Source: Streptomyces broussonetiae
Lineage (GTDB): Bacteria; Actinomycetota; Actinomycetes; Streptomycetales; Streptomycetaceae
Assembly (NCBI RefSeq): GCF_009796285.1
Contig: NZ_CP047020.1
Coordinates: forward strand, 744,001-808,000
Direction: 5' to 3'
DNA: 64,000 bases
Translations under genes and position numbers: made by a program
Shown: positions 27,217 to 35,940 of the stretch, piece after piece
Numbering within the stretch: the stretch's first letter is position 1
How the letters are laid out: every line of letters begins with the position of its first letter
Notes under the pieces: generated by a model
Database searches by the model: none
What the model was told of the DNA's origin: nothing
What the model saw: the letters and a program-made list of their open reading frames with translations, nothing else

Positions 27217-27783
27217 ATGAGCAGCGCCCTTCTCGTGATGGACGTCCAACGAGCCATCGTGGACATCGCCGACACCGACCCCGGCTCCGGATACCTGCCA
27301 CGCCTGCGCAGGGCGATCGACGGGGCCCGGGCCGCGAACATCCCCGTGATCTACGTGGTCATCGCGTTACGACCCGGCTTCCCGGAGGTCGGCACACGCA
27401 ACAGGGCCCTAGCTGCCATCGCACGGGACGGCCTCTTCGTCGAGGGCGCTCCAGGAACCGAGATCCACCCCGAGATCGCGCCCCAGCCGGGCGAGGTGGT
27501 GGTCACCAAGAAACGGGCAAGTGCCTTCTCCGGCAGCGATCTCGACGTCGTGCTGAGAGCACGCGGGATCGACAGCCTCGTCCTCACCGGCATCGCCACC
27601 AGCGCGGTGGTGCTGTACACCCTGTGCCAGGCGAACGATCTGGACTTCGGGCTCACCGTCCTCTCCGACGCCTGCCTGGACACCGACCCGGAGACGCATC
27701 GGGTCGTCGTGGAACGGCTGTTCCCTCAGTGGGCGGATGTCGTCGCCGTCGATGACTGGCTCAAGACGATCGCACCTCAATAG
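27217..27783 (+). CDS. isochorismatase-family hydrolase lacking the usual cysteine
   Basis: A 188-residue cysteine-hydrolase-like protein. The catalytic aspartate is in LVMDVQRAI (D9) and the lysine in VVTKKRASAF. Where the family's nucleophilic Cys is usually found (G-x-x-T-x-x-C), this protein reads TGIATSAVVLYTL. A subgroup of family members in actinomycetes carries the same IATSxVV pattern, so it may use another chemistry or be non-hydrolytic. The ATG at 27217 has CGGGAG upstream. Confidence 0.85.
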   Translation: MSSALLVMDVQRAIVDIADTDPGSGYLPRLRRAIDGARAANIPVIYVVIALRPGFPEVGTRNRALAAIARDGLFVEGAPGTEIHPEIAPQPGEVVVTKKRASAFSGSDLDVVLRARGIDSLVLTGIATSAVVLYTLCQANDLDFGLTVLSDACLDTDPETHRVVVERLFPQWADVVAVDDWLKTIAPQ

Positions 27784-27836
27784 ACGGTTGCCGGTGTGCA
27801 CGCGCGGGGTGCGTTCGCGCGGGCACGGACGCCGCG

Positions 27837-27962
27837 TCAGCCCGCGCCCCGCCCGCCACCGCCCGGCGTCCATGAACGGAGCTTGTCGGGGTCGCGGACG
27901 CTCCAGACGTGGGCCAGTTCACGGCAGGCCGCCAAGGTGCGGCCGGTGACCTCGGCGACCAA
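27837..27962 (-). pseudogene. possible ECF sigma factor C-terminal scrap
   Basis: The minus strand reads RELAHVWSVRDPDKLRSWTP before a stop, similar to the end of the SnoaL-like extension of ECF41/SigJ-type sigma factors, where a V-x-N-P-D-K-L pattern is common. No sigma-2 or sigma-4 region remains. Evidence is short and rests on pattern recall. The remaining gap to 28099 shows nothing else firm. Confidence 0.3.
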
Positions 27963-28099
27963 CCGAGCGCAGCTACGAGGTCCGCTACATGGACACCACG
28001 CCACTGACGGGCTCAGGTTCGTCGCCGGAAGCGGGGAAAGCGTCCTGACCCTGGATGCGCCTCAGCTTGCCATCGCCTCGTTCGACGGGTTCGTGAGGG

Positions 28100-29155
28100 T
28101 CAGGCGGCAGCCGGTGGCGTGAAGTCGACCGGCGGGTTGAGACGGGCGAAGCCTTCCTGGCGCTCGTACGGGAAGTACGGATAGGGCGCCGGCTTGCTGC
28201 TGGCCGCGTCGAGCTTCGCCATCTGGTCTCGGGTCAGTGACCAGCCGACGGCTCCGAGGTTCTGGCGCAGCTGCTCCTCGTTGCGGGCGCCGATGATGAC
28301 GGAGGAGACGGTCGGCCGCTGCAACAGCCAGTTGATGGCGATCTGCGGGACGGCCTTGCCGGTCTCCTGCGCGATCTCCTCGAGCACGTCGACCACGCGA
28401 TAGAGGTGTTCGTCGTCCACCGGCGGCCCGTACTCGGCGGTGCGGTGCAGGCGGCTACCGGCGGGCAGCGGCTGGCCGCGGCGGATCCTGCCGGTGAGCC
28501 GCCCCCAGCCGAGCGGACTCCACACCACTGCCCCCAGACCCTGGTCGAGCCCGAGGGGCATCAACTCCCACTCGTAGTCGCGGCCGACGAGGGAGTAGTG
28601 GACCTGGTGTGCGACGTAGCGCGGGCGGCCGTACCTCTCCGCGATCGCCAGGGACTTCATCGCCTGCCAGCCGGAGAAGTTGGAGACCCCTACGTAGCGG
28701 ATCTTTCCCGCGCGCACGAGATCGTCGAGCGTGGACAGGACTTCCTCGATCGGCGTGCTCGCGTCGAAGGCATGCAGCTGGAACAGGTCGATGCGGTCCG
28801 TACCCAGCCGCCGCAACGCGTCCTCGCACGCGGTGATCAGACGCGACCGGGAGGAACCCGCATCCCCAGGCCCCTCCCCCGTCGGCAGACCGGCCTTGGT
28901 CGATATGATCACCTGTTCCCTGCGACCCTTGACCGCCTCGCCCAGCACCTTCTCGGACGCACCGGCGGAGTAGACGTCGGCGGTGTCGAACATCGTGATC
29001 CCGGCATCCAGACAGATGTCCACCAGACGGCGCGCCTCGCGCACATCGGTGGCACCCCAGGCGCCGAACAGCGGTCCCTGACCGCCGAAGGTGCCGGCGC
29101 CGAAACTCAGCGCGGGAACCTTCAGCCCGGACGCACCCAGCTGCCTGTATTCCAT
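28100..29155 (-). CDS. aldo/keto reductase
   Basis: A 351-residue NADPH-dependent reductase. It starts MEYRQLGASGLKVPALSFG, has the active-site Asp/Tyr in FDTADVYSAG, the Lys in VIISTKAGLPTGEG, and the cofactor-binding ending PTVSSVIIGARNEEQL. The ATG at 29155 has GGGGAG upstream; the open frame extends 25 codons further without support. It is divergent from a TetR gene with a perfect palindrome between the two. Confidence 0.9.
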   Translation of the reverse strand: MEYRQLGASGLKVPALSFGAGTFGGQGPLFGAWGATDVREARRLVDICLDAGITMFDTADVYSAGASEKVLGEAVKGRREQVIISTKAGLPTGEGPGDAGSSRSRLITACEDALRRLGTDRIDLFQLHAFDASTPIEEVLSTLDDLVRAGKIRYVGVSNFSGWQAMKSLAIAERYGRPRYVAHQVHYSLVGRDYEWELMPLGLDQGLGAVVWSPLGWGRLTGRIRRGQPLPAGSRLHRTAEYGPPVDDEHLYRVVDVLEEIAQETGKAVPQIAINWLLQRPTVSSVIIGARNEEQLRQNLGAVGWSLTRDQMAKLDAASSKPAPYPYFPYERQEGFARLNPPVDFTPPAAA

Positions 29156-29187
29156 AGCTGCTCCCCTTGTCTCCACACCTCGACCCA

Positions 29188-29211
29188 CTAACGGACCCGT
29201 GGTTCCGTTAG
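29188..29211. promoter_or_regulatory. palindromic operator between aldo/keto reductase and TetR genes
   Basis: CTAACGGA-N8-TCCGTTAG is a perfect 8-bp inverted repeat. A related half-site, CCCGTTA, occurs just upstream of the TetR start codon. Likely bound by the adjacent TetR protein. Confidence 0.65.
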
Positions 29212-29262
29212 CATGGCTTGAAAGTAGCACGCGTCGGCAATTAATGAAACTGGAGTCCCGTT

Positions 29263-29886
29263 ATGAGTTCGATGGGCGCCGAACCGGGAACCGTCCGCCC
29301 GGGTGGACGCACCGCTCGGGTACGGGCAGCCGTACTGCAGGCAGCCGGGGACGCCCTGGCCGAACACGGCTTCGCCCACCTCGACCTCACCGACGTCGCA
29401 CGCCGCGCCGAAGTCGGCAAGACCACCGTCTACCGCCGCTGGGGAACCGTCACCAGCCTCGTCGCCGACCTGCTCGCCGACATGGCGGAACAGTCACTGC
29501 CGCGGACAGAGAGCGGCTCCCTTCTCGGCGATCTCACCGCCAACGCCCGGCTCGTACAGCGCACTTTGGCCGACCCTCGGCAGGGCGCGCTGTTCAAGGC
29601 CGTCATCGCGGCCGCCACTGGCGACACGAGAACAGCCGAGGCGCTGCACCACTTCTACGACACCCGCGTCAACGAATGGGCTCCCTGTGTCCAACAGGCC
29701 GTCGACCGAGGGGAACTACCCGAGAACACCGACACCCACGAAGTCGTCCGCGCCGTCTCCGCTCCCCTCTACTACCGCTTCCTCACCACCAACAGCCTCC
29801 TCGACGAAGCCGCCGCCGACCGGGCCGCCGAGGCCGCAGTGGCCGCAGCACGCGCGGGAGCGTACCTGCGCAGCCGTGGCATGTAA
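29263..29886 (+). CDS. TetR-family transcriptional regulator
   Basis: A 207-residue TetR-type protein. The helix-turn-helix at residues 20-68 includes LDLTDVARRAEVGKTTVYRR. The C-terminal domain (YDTRVNEWAPCVQQAVDRGE) fits the TetR_C_16-like group. It is divergent from the aldo/keto reductase gene and probably represses it and itself. Confidence 0.9.
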   Translation: MSSMGAEPGTVRPGGRTARVRAAVLQAAGDALAEHGFAHLDLTDVARRAEVGKTTVYRRWGTVTSLVADLLADMAEQSLPRTESGSLLGDLTANARLVQRTLADPRQGALFKAVIAAATGDTRTAEALHHFYDTRVNEWAPCVQQAVDRGELPENTDTHEVVRAVSAPLYYRFLTTNSLLDEAAADRAAEAAVAAARAGAYLRSRGM

Positions 29887-30098
29887 CAAGAGGCCGGGCG
29901 TCCTTCACTGCTGTCAGCTTCGAATGAGCATCCGATGCCCCTGCACTCGAAGACGAAGAGGCCGTGCAAACGGCGGTGCGGCAGTGGCAGGAACCCCGCT
30001 CCGCTCCATGGCCGGAGCCGGAGCGGTGAAACCCGCTCGCAGCGGCCGAACGGGACAACGAGAACGCCCGAGCTGGACCGCGCCACCCCTGCGGTGGG

Positions 30099-31355
30099 TC
30101 AGGGCAGGGTCGCGGTGCCTGTCGCCTGGAGTTGACGGGAGCCGAAGTCGGAGACCAGGAGGGTGGTCCCGTCCGGGCTGAGGGCGAATTCGCGAGGGAA
30201 GGCACCGGTGGGAACGCGTCCCAGCACGGCGGTTCGGCCCTGCAGCGCGGCACGCGTGTCCACGACGGTCAGGCCGGTGGTGGCGTCCGGTGCGTCGAAC
30301 CGGTCGGAGTCGGCAGTGATGATACGGCTGCCGGTGCGGTTGAAGACCAGGCCGACCGGAGCAGTGCCGACCCGGACGGAGGCCAGCAGCGCGTGACCGG
30401 GGTCAAAGGCGAGTCCCGCCGCGTCGAAGGCGAGCAGCGCGTTGCTCTGCCGTGCGGTGACCCACACCGTTCTCCCGTCCGGCGCGACGGCGACGCGTAC
30501 CGGGTTGCATCCCGCAGGCACGTTCGCCAGCAAGGCCCGGGCGGGATCGGTCTCCAGCGTGTGCAGATCGATGACGCTGAGGTACCCCGGGCCGGTCCTG
30601 TAGGAGTCGCTGCTGCCGGGCCTGCGTTGGCTGGTCGCGTACAGCATCCGGCCGTCGGCCGAGACCGCTGTGCCGACCACCGACTTGCCGAGCACCAGGC
30701 GGCCGACATAGGCGCTGCCGCGGAACTTGTGCGTCAGGGCGGCGCGGAGGTCGAAGACCTCGATGGCGCCACGACCGCCGCCCCAGAAGTCGCCGTACTC
30801 CTGGCTGACAAAGGCGTAGCGGTCGTCGGGTGACACGGTGACCTGGACGGCGCTGTTCCTGAAGGTCCCGGTGAGCGTGCCCACCACTGCGCCGGCCTGT
30901 CCGGCAGCGGCCTTGGCCGCGTCGACCACGATCGCCCCGCGGCCCGAGGCGACGAGGAGATGGCGCCCGTCGTGGGTCAGGGTGACCCCGTTCGCGCCCG
31001 ACGGCCCCAGGCCGGCCAGTGACAGCCCTACCCTGTGCCTCAGGCGGGGCGGGAAGGACGCGGCGTCCAGCACGCCGAGGTCGGTTCCCAGGGCCGTGAA
31101 CGCGATGTCTCCCTTTGCGGCGTAGGCCAGTCCTAAGGGGGCCGTGGGAACGGCCGTGCGCGCGGTCCGGACTCCGGCGAGCACCCGCTGCCCGGGAGCC
31201 GTGGACTCGCACCCGGGAACCGGAACCGTACCGGCGGCGGAAGCGGTGCTCGTCCCCGGCGCCGAGGCGGTCGCAAGGCCGCACGTGGCGGCCAGAGCGT
31301 ACGCTGCGCTCACCAGTCCCAGAAGCCAACTCCTGCTCCGAATCACGCTGTTCAC
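30099..31355 (-). CDS. exported YncE-like beta-propeller protein
   Basis: A 418-residue protein. After a signal peptide (about residues 1-45, with an Ala/Thr-rich end) it forms repeated propeller blades of the YncE/lactonase-like type: HDGRHLLVASGRGAIVVD, SPDDRYAFVSQEYGDFW, SADGRMLYATSQRRPG, APDGRTVWVTARQSNALL and SPDGTTLLVSDFGSRQL. Such proteins are exported and bind ligands or other proteins. The GTG at 31355 has GGGAG upstream; the longer open frame adds 83 unlikely residues. A strong hairpin separates it from the gene upstream. Confidence 0.8.
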   Translation of the reverse strand: MNSVIRSRSWLLGLVSAAYALAATCGLATASAPGTSTASAAGTVPVPGCESTAPGQRVLAGVRTARTAVPTAPLGLAYAAKGDIAFTALGTDLGVLDAASFPPRLRHRVGLSLAGLGPSGANGVTLTHDGRHLLVASGRGAIVVDAAKAAAGQAGAVVGTLTGTFRNSAVQVTVSPDDRYAFVSQEYGDFWGGGRGAIEVFDLRAALTHKFRGSAYVGRLVLGKSVVGTAVSADGRMLYATSQRRPGSSDSYRTGPGYLSVIDLHTLETDPARALLANVPAGCNPVRVAVAPDGRTVWVTARQSNALLAFDAAGLAFDPGHALLASVRVGTAPVGLVFNRTGSRIITADSDRFDAPDATTGLTVVDTRAALQGRTAVLGRVPTGAFPREFALSPDGTTLLVSDFGSRQLQATGTATLP

Positions 31356-31491
31356 CGTACTCCCGCCCGCGTCCCGGCTTCCCTGGACCCTGACGGCCCC
31401 AGGCGTTCCCGGCGCGAGGGCCCCGGCCGCCGGTGACGGCCGGGACGGGTGGCGGGTCCAGCAGGTTCGGATCCTGCCGCGGCACCACCGC

Positions 31492-31527
31492 AAAGGCCCC
31501 GGACCCAAGGAACGGTCCGGGGCCTTT
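31492..31527. terminator. strong symmetrical hairpin
   Basis: AAAGGCCCCGGACC and GGTCCGGGGCCTTT form a perfect 14-bp stem with an 8-base loop. It ends in T-runs on both strands, so it could act in either direction; it lies about 100 bases after the small secreted-protein gene on the minus strand. Confidence 0.85.
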
Positions 31528-31625
31528 GACATCCACTGGAGACAAACACGAGCAGCTGCTGACGGGCGGGCGCAGGACTTACGACCCGGGCACCGCGAGC
31601 CCATTCGGTGAGCAGTACGAAACGA

Positions 31626-31874
31626 CTACCAGCCGTGATCGCAGTTACCGAAGTCGGTGTCCTGACCGCCTGGTGAGCCCTCACCGTTGAGCAGGTTTCC
31701 GGCAAGCCCGTTGGCGATGCCGAGGTTGCCGATGATGTCAATGTTCAGGTCATGGTTCCTGCAGCCGCCGCCACGCAAGGTTTCCGCGGTCTGGGCGGAA
31801 GCAGGACCGATGGTCATGACACTGACGCCGGCGATGACGGCGGCCGCGACAGCGGCCTTGGATATCGTGCGCAT
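31626..31874 (-). CDS. small secreted protein of unknown function
   Basis: An 82-residue protein I cannot name. A signal peptide (residues 1-28, ending PASAQ) is followed by about 50 residues with two cysteines (GGGCRNHDLN and FGNCDHGW), probably disulfide-bonded, and a Gly/Asn-rich middle (IIGNLGIANGLAGNLL). It resembles in layout the small surface proteins of Streptomyces but lacks the chaplin motif. GGAGGAG lies immediately before the ATG at 31874. Confidence 0.75.
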   Translation of the reverse strand: MRTISKAAVAAAVIAGVSVMTIGPASAQTAETLRGGGCRNHDLNIDIIGNLGIANGLAGNLLNGEGSPGGQDTDFGNCDHGW

Positions 31875-32587
31875 TTCTCCTCCTTGGGCCGGGTAGAGCG
31901 CAGCATCAAAGATCCACTTAGCGCTCATTTCGGAGGCTAGTTCGGCCTCCCCCACAGCGCTCATCGGGGAAGCCATACGGGGGGATTCTGAGGCTCGATC
32001 GGTCTCCGCGGCCCGGGGAGCCCGGCTGAACCGACCCGCGATGTGGGCTCATCTCCCAGAGGACGACGGCCACTTGGGAGGAGACCGGCACCGCAGTCAG
32101 GGGCGGTCCCGTGACCGGCTCCCGCCCGGACCGCCCGCACCGGCCTGACCCACCGCTCCGGTCGTCGGCCGTCCGGCGGAGCGCCTGCGCGACCCGGCAC
32201 CACCCGCTTGGCTGGTGTTCTCCGGCCTGCCGCCGTTCGGGTCGCCGTACCGTCGACGCGCTGTACTGCCGGCCGGCGCCCTGGGTGTCACGCACTCCGC
32301 TCGGCTTGCCCGATCGCCGATGGCCTGCTGTGGCAGGTGCGGCGCATGGCGGACCTCTCCGCCGCGCCGTCCCTCGCCGTGCCCGATCGGCAGTCGGTCG
32401 TACGGCGCACCGACGATCTCCGCCACGGAATCGCGCAACCGCGAGACGACACGGCTCGGCGTCCGGGCGGGGCCGCTCGGGGCTGGTTGGAGGTATCGGG
32501 GAGGCCCCCGTTCGTGCGACGGCCGGCGCAGGCACACCGGGCCCTCCCCGCTCGTCAGGCCCTTAGGCCCGGTGCAGTGTGGAATAC
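31875..32587. other. no gene seen
   Basis: About 700 bases between divergent genes. Overlapping arginine- and proline-rich frames on both strands have no domain. Nothing else recognised. Confidence 0.4.
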
Positions 32588-33718
32588 ATGAATGTCCGGC
32601 AGGGCTTGGCCGGTGTGCGGCAACCGTGGCAGTCGAGTCATGCGCTGTCGGCCGTTCCGATCGCCCTCATCGCCGTGATCACGGTGGTGGACCAGCTCGT
32701 CCCGGGAGACATCCACCTCGGTCCGCTGCTGGTGGTCGCTCCGGCGATCACCGTCGCCTTCGCGGGCCCCTGGCTGACCGCGCTGATCGGCTTCCTGGCC
32801 GTAGGAGCACAGGCGTACATCGGCTGGCATTTCGGCGTGCTCTTCAGCCGGAATGTGCTGGTGCAGATCCTCGCCCTGGCCGTGCTGTCGGCCCTGGCCG
32901 TGCTCTTCTGCATCGTGCGCGAGCGCCACCGCCGCCAGCTGGCCCGGATACGCACAGTCGCCGAAGCGACGCAGCACGTGCTGCTGTGGCCGCTGCCCGA
33001 CCAGCTCGGCCCGGTGCAGGTCGCCGTGCTCTATCTGGCCGCCGAGGACGAGGCCCAGATCGGCGGTGACCTGTACGCGGCCACGGTCACCGACACCGGC
33101 GTCACCATCATGATCGGCGACGTGCGGGGCAAGGGCCTGTCGGCCATCGGCGAGGCCGCCCTGCTCATCGGGGCCTTCCGGGAAGGCGCCCATCAGCACG
33201 GCGACCTGCCGACGCTGGCCGCCGCGCTGGAACAGAGCGTTACGCGGAACCTGGCCCACCTGGAGCCGACCACGGAAACCGTGGAACGGTTCGCCACGGC
33301 GCTCCTGATGGAGATCCCCGAGGCGGACAGCGTCATCCGGCTCATCAGCTGCGGGCACCCGCCGCCGCTCCTGCTCAGCTCGGACAGTGCCGTCGCCGTT
33401 CCCGTCCACCCGGCACCGCCACTGGGAATCGGCGAACTGAAGCCGACGGACTACACCGTCGACGTGTTCTCCTTCGAACCCGGCGACACCCTCCTGCTCT
33501 ACACCGACGGCGTCATCGAGGCCCGCGACACCTCCGGCACCTTCTATCCGCTCGCACAGCGGGCCGCCCAGTGGGCCGGCAGCAGCCCGGAGAAGCTGGT
33601 GCACGCGCTTAGGGGCGATCTCCTCGCGTACGTGGACGGCCGCCTCGACGACGACGCCGCGGTCATCGCGCTGTGCCGCACCTCGCCCGCGCATCGTGGT
33701 CATCACCGACTGGTGTGA
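32588..33718 (+). CDS. membrane-anchored PP2C/SpoIIE-type protein phosphatase
   Basis: A 376-residue protein. About four hydrophobic segments lie between residues 18 and 100. A helical linker (RRQLARIRTVAEATQHVLLW) joins them to a SpoIIE domain (about 125-360) with GGDLYAATV, IGDVRGKGLSA, LYTDGVIEARD and LDDDAAVIAL. It is a paralogue of the protein at 21109-22281, with the same layout. A GTG three codons upstream is an alternative start. It likely controls a partner-switching sigma-factor pathway. Confidence 0.88.
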   Translation: MNVRQGLAGVRQPWQSSHALSAVPIALIAVITVVDQLVPGDIHLGPLLVVAPAITVAFAGPWLTALIGFLAVGAQAYIGWHFGVLFSRNVLVQILALAVLSALAVLFCIVRERHRRQLARIRTVAEATQHVLLWPLPDQLGPVQVAVLYLAAEDEAQIGGDLYAATVTDTGVTIMIGDVRGKGLSAIGEAALLIGAFREGAHQHGDLPTLAAALEQSVTRNLAHLEPTTETVERFATALLMEIPEADSVIRLISCGHPPPLLLSSDSAVAVPVHPAPPLGIGELKPTDYTVDVFSFEPGDTLLLYTDGVIEARDTSGTFYPLAQRAAQWAGSSPEKLVHALRGDLLAYVDGRLDDDAAVIALCRTSPAHRGHHRLV

Positions 33719-33740
33719 AGCAGCAGGACGTGTGCGGGTG

Positions 33741-34877
33741 CTACTTCAGGCCGATCGCGGCGCAGTCCGCCTCGTACGTCGGGGTGCAGATGTCCTTGAC
33801 GGAGTAGACGCCGTCCGCGATCACCGTGCTCTTGATGTTGTCCCTCGTGAGGGCGACCACCGGCACGAGCCTCGCGGGGATTTTCCTCGTCGTCGGACTG
33901 TCGACCGTGTCGCTGGTCAGCGCGTCGAACTGGATGTCCTTGCCCTGGACCTTGTCCACCGCCATCTGCGCGGCATCAGTGGCCTCGTCCAGGAACGACT
34001 TGTACACGGTCATGTACTGCTCGCCCGAGACGATCCGCCGTACCGCGTCCAGATCCGCGTCCTGCCCGGTCACCGGCGGCATCGTGGTGGCGCCCGCCTC
34101 CTTCAGCGCGTCGATGACGGCGCCTGCCATGCCGTCGTTCGCCGAGTAGACGGCGGCTATGTTGCCGAGCCCGACCGACCGGATGGCCTTCTTCATGTTC
34201 GCCTTGGCGATCGCGGGCGACCACTTGTCGGTGTCGTACTGCCTGACGATGTCGACCTGCCCCTGGAGTGCGCCGAGCGCGCCCTCCTTGAACCGCGCCG
34301 TGTTCGGGTCGGCGGGGTCGCCGTTCATCATGACGATCTTGCTGCTCGACGCCTTCGGGCCGAGCGCCTTGACGAGGGCGCGGCCCTGGACCTGGCCGAC
34401 CAGCTCGTTGTCGTGGGAGACATAGGCCTCGACCGGTCCCTGCGCGAGGCGGTCGTAAGCGATGACCGGAATGCCCGCGTCCTTGGCCTTCTGCACGTTG
34501 GGCGCGATGGCCTTGGCATCCACCGCGTCCACCAGAACGATGTCGACCTTGTCGTCCACCATCTGCTGCAACTGCCGGCTCTGCGTGGCCGGGTTCGCCT
34601 CGGCGTTGAGGTAGACGACCTTGCCGTTGCCGTGCGTGAGGGAAGCGACCTCCTCCTTGATGATGGGGTGGTCGAACTTCTCGAAGCGCGCCGTGTCCTT
34701 GTCGGGCAGGAGCAGCCCCACCGTGATGTCGTCTCCCTTCCCCGGGGATGCGGAGCCGCCGCTGCCGACGGCGCTGTCGATGGCGCCGCACGCGGTGAGC
34801 GTGAGAGCCGAGGTGGAGGCGGTCAGGACCGCCACGAGATGACGGACGGGTGTTTTGTGGGGGGTAGCAGCGTTCAC
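33741..34877 (-). CDS. sugar ABC transporter substrate-binding lipoprotein
   Basis: A 378-residue solute-binding protein. The N-terminus is a lipoprotein signal with lipobox LTAC. The mature domain (residues 55-375) follows the periplasmic-binding fold of XylF-like sugar receptors: VGLLLPDKDTARFEKFDHP, VDAVDAKAIAPNV, GIPVIAYDRL and GQDADLDAVRRIVSGEQYM. It should tether to the outer face of the membrane and capture a xylose-like monosaccharide. No permease or ATPase gene is adjacent, so it is an orphan receptor in this window. The GTG at 34877 has GGAAGG upstream. Confidence 0.85.
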   Translation of the reverse strand: MNAATPHKTPVRHLVAVLTASTSALTLTACGAIDSAVGSGGSASPGKGDDITVGLLLPDKDTARFEKFDHPIIKEEVASLTHGNGKVVYLNAEANPATQSRQLQQMVDDKVDIVLVDAVDAKAIAPNVQKAKDAGIPVIAYDRLAQGPVEAYVSHDNELVGQVQGRALVKALGPKASSSKIVMMNGDPADPNTARFKEGALGALQGQVDIVRQYDTDKWSPAIAKANMKKAIRSVGLGNIAAVYSANDGMAGAVIDALKEAGATTMPPVTGQDADLDAVRRIVSGEQYMTVYKSFLDEATDAAQMAVDKVQGKDIQFDALTSDTVDSPTTRKIPARLVPVVALTRDNIKSTVIADGVYSVKDICTPTYEADCAAIGLK

Positions 34878-35185
34878 GGCAAGGCGCCTTCCGGACGAGG
34901 GAGCATCTGGGAACCCAGGTGGCGGAAGCAAACGCGGAAACCACCGAAGACGTCAAGACGTAAGGACAACAAGGCGGTTACGGTCTGAGGATCACCTCGC
35001 TCCTTCGATGACGTGACCGGACGGCGGTGGACCGGCCACCACGGACGCCGTAGGAGCCGTGCGTCACAGAGTCAACAGCATGGCTTCTTCCGCAGATTGA
35101 CCGAACAACACCGATTGCGATCCCGCCCAGTCAATCCGCGAAGACCCCTCACAGAGCGTCACGAATCCTGTGCCCCGGGCTCAAC
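34878..35185. other. no gene seen
   Basis: About 310 bases upstream of the sugar-binding protein gene and downstream of the small exported protein. No other signal recognised. Confidence 0.4.
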
Positions 35186-35446
35186 TCACGCCGTACCGTC
35201 GTCCTCCGCGCCGTCGGCCGGACAGGAAGCGGCCAGCCCCACCGTGCATTCGAGGTCGTTGACCTCGTCGATGAGACCGGCGCCGGGGTCTTCGCTCGGG
35301 GTGTCGCCGCCATGCTCCATGTGGGTGGCGGGGGGCGCACCGGTCCCGCCCGCGGGTGTGGGGGCCGCGTGCGCCGGGCCGCACGCCAGGAGCGCGACCG
35401 TGGCCAGGCCGAGGACCATCGTCGAACGGGTCATGATCTTGATCAT
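35186..35446 (-). CDS. small exported protein of unknown function
   Basis: An 86-residue protein. A signal peptide (about residues 1-28, ending PAHAA) is followed by a Pro/Gly-rich stretch with HMEHGGD and an acidic end containing two cysteines (LECTVGL and SCPADG). The ATG at 35446 is a guess; a second ATG lies five codons on. No family recognised. Confidence 0.5.
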   Translation of the reverse strand: MIKIMTRSTMVLGLATVALLACGPAHAAPTPAGGTGAPPATHMEHGGDTPSEDPGAGLIDEVNDLECTVGLAASCPADGAEDDGTA

Positions 35447-35476
35447 GACCGTCCAACGAGCCGATTCCAGGCCCGG

Positions 35477-35908
35477 TTACGGATCGTCACCCATGTGTCC
35501 CGGGGTGACGTGACCGCCCGGGCCGTAGGGGCCGAGGTCCCGGAGTGCCGGGCCGTCATGGCCGGCGTCCTGGAGCGATCGAAGGCCGAGCACGTGCGCA
35601 GTTTCGCCGTGCACGGGATAGTCCGTCATCGTGAAGGACGGCACCACGCTCACGGCATCTCCCACGCGCAGGCCGGTGACACCGGTCCCGACGGCCCCGA
35701 CCACTCCGGCGGCTTCGTGACCGAGCCCGGAAGGGAAGACCGGATCGGTGCCGTACTCACCCAGCCGGAACATCGACTCCGCCCGGTTCAGCCCCAACGC
35801 CCTTGTACGGATAAGGTCTTCACCCGGCCCAGGAGCCGGTTCGGGAACTTCCTCCAGGCGCAGGACCTCGGATCCGCCGGTCTCGTGGAAGCGGACGGCT
35901 CGGCTCAT
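35477..35908 (-). pseudogene. MDR oxidoreductase, N-terminal fragment
   Basis: From the ATG at 35908 the frame encodes about 100 residues of an MDR oxidoreductase GroES-like domain (SRAVRFHETGGSEVLRLEEV, NRAESMFRLGEYG, LGHEAAGVVGAVG), then runs into unrelated sequence to a stop at 35477. The cofactor-binding domain is missing. It lies directly behind a second, frameshifted MDR gene of the same type, so the two were tandem paralogues. Confidence 0.8.
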
Positions 35909-35940
35909 GACGTGACTCCTTGGTGCTCGCTGAGGGGCGG

